DNA from: an uncultured Bacilli bacterium
GTDB taxonomy: Bacteria > Bacillota_I > Bacilli_A > RF39 > UBA660
DNA: 9,039 bases
NCBI GenBank assembly: GCA_947629115.1
Contig: CANRCL010000041.1
Coordinates: 1-9,039 of the forward strand
Direction: 5' to 3'
Positions 8,965 to 9,039 of this stretch are shown in pieces (positions within the stretch are counted from its first letter, which is position 1; every line of letters starts with the position of its first letter). Under the pieces are notes generated by a model, which did not search any database, had not been told where the DNA came from, and saw only the letters and a program-made list of their open reading frames with translations. The position numbers and the translations under genes are program-made.

Positions 8965-9039
8965 AAGGGGCTGTCGCGAAATTAGATAACTAATTTTATG
9001 ATAGTTTCTTTTTTTATAAAAATTAAAAAGCCCTGTTTT
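8965..9039. other. Right-edge intergenic: possible insertion-sequence end or terminator parts
   Basis: GGGGCTGTCGCG (8967-8978) starts 3 bases after the anti-sigma stop and resembles the outer end of IS1182-like elements as I remember them. A perfect 7-bp inverted repeat AAATTAG/CTAATTT with a 4-base loop follows (8979-8996). A T run is at 9005-9015. AAAAAGCCCTG near the very end could be the first arm of a terminator whose second arm lies outside. GGGCT (8968-8972) can also pair with AGCCC (9029-9033), but over a long loop. No transposase is visible. The choice between a transposon end and a terminator cannot be settled from this window. Confidence 0.35.

Overview
The window is AT-rich throughout (GC roughly 30% by eye) and has short intergenic gaps, strong Shine-Dalgarno sites and simple sigma-A type promoters. 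All eight genes end in TAA or TAG, and every Trp codon I checked is TGG. A member of the Bacilli/Mycoplasmatota-side Firmicutes that reads the standard bacterial code fits best, for example an uncultured RF39- or Acholeplasma-like lineage. A UGA=Trp Mycoplasma or Spiroplasma does not fit. This placement comes from style and gene content, not from a database match.

Layout. Bases 1-60 hold a strong promoter pointing left out of the window, with a run of eight G in its -35/-10 spacer. Bases 75-2937 (minus) are uvrA with its own terminator and promoter. Bases 3036-4382 (minus) are a free-standing AAA_14/DUF4143 ATPase with promoter and terminator; a cluster of three inverted half-sites, TTATTACG, touches its -35 box. 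Bases 4443-7533 (minus) are one tightly packed operon. Read from its promoter it holds a single-domain dCTP-deaminase/dUTPase-fold protein, a two-domain protein of the same fold, a cyclophilin lipoprotein and a TIM-barrel sugar isomerase/epimerase split by a one-base frameshift. Bases 7569-8964 (plus) diverge from that operon and encode an ECF-type sigma factor and a membrane-anchored putative anti-sigma factor. Bases 8965-9039 look like the end of an insertion sequence or the start of a terminator.

How the genes work together. UvrA is the damage-recognition ATPase of nucleotide excision repair and appears to be an independent housekeeping unit. The sigma/anti-sigma pair looks like a classic signal-responsive switch; the GAAAC element upstream suggests it may drive itself. 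The most interesting part is the Dcd-like pair. Three Dcd-fold domains are spread over two overlapping genes. The phosphate-side motif GRSSLxRLG survives only in the second domain of the larger protein. The catalytic Glu and the base-side Asp survive together only in the small protein. One copy of each protein would supply exactly three domains, the number in a Dcd trimer, so a composite hetero-assembly with a single complete active site is a testable idea. The second notable signal is the G8 tract, in the position where tract-length change would alter promoter spacing and could give phase variation of the gene to the left.
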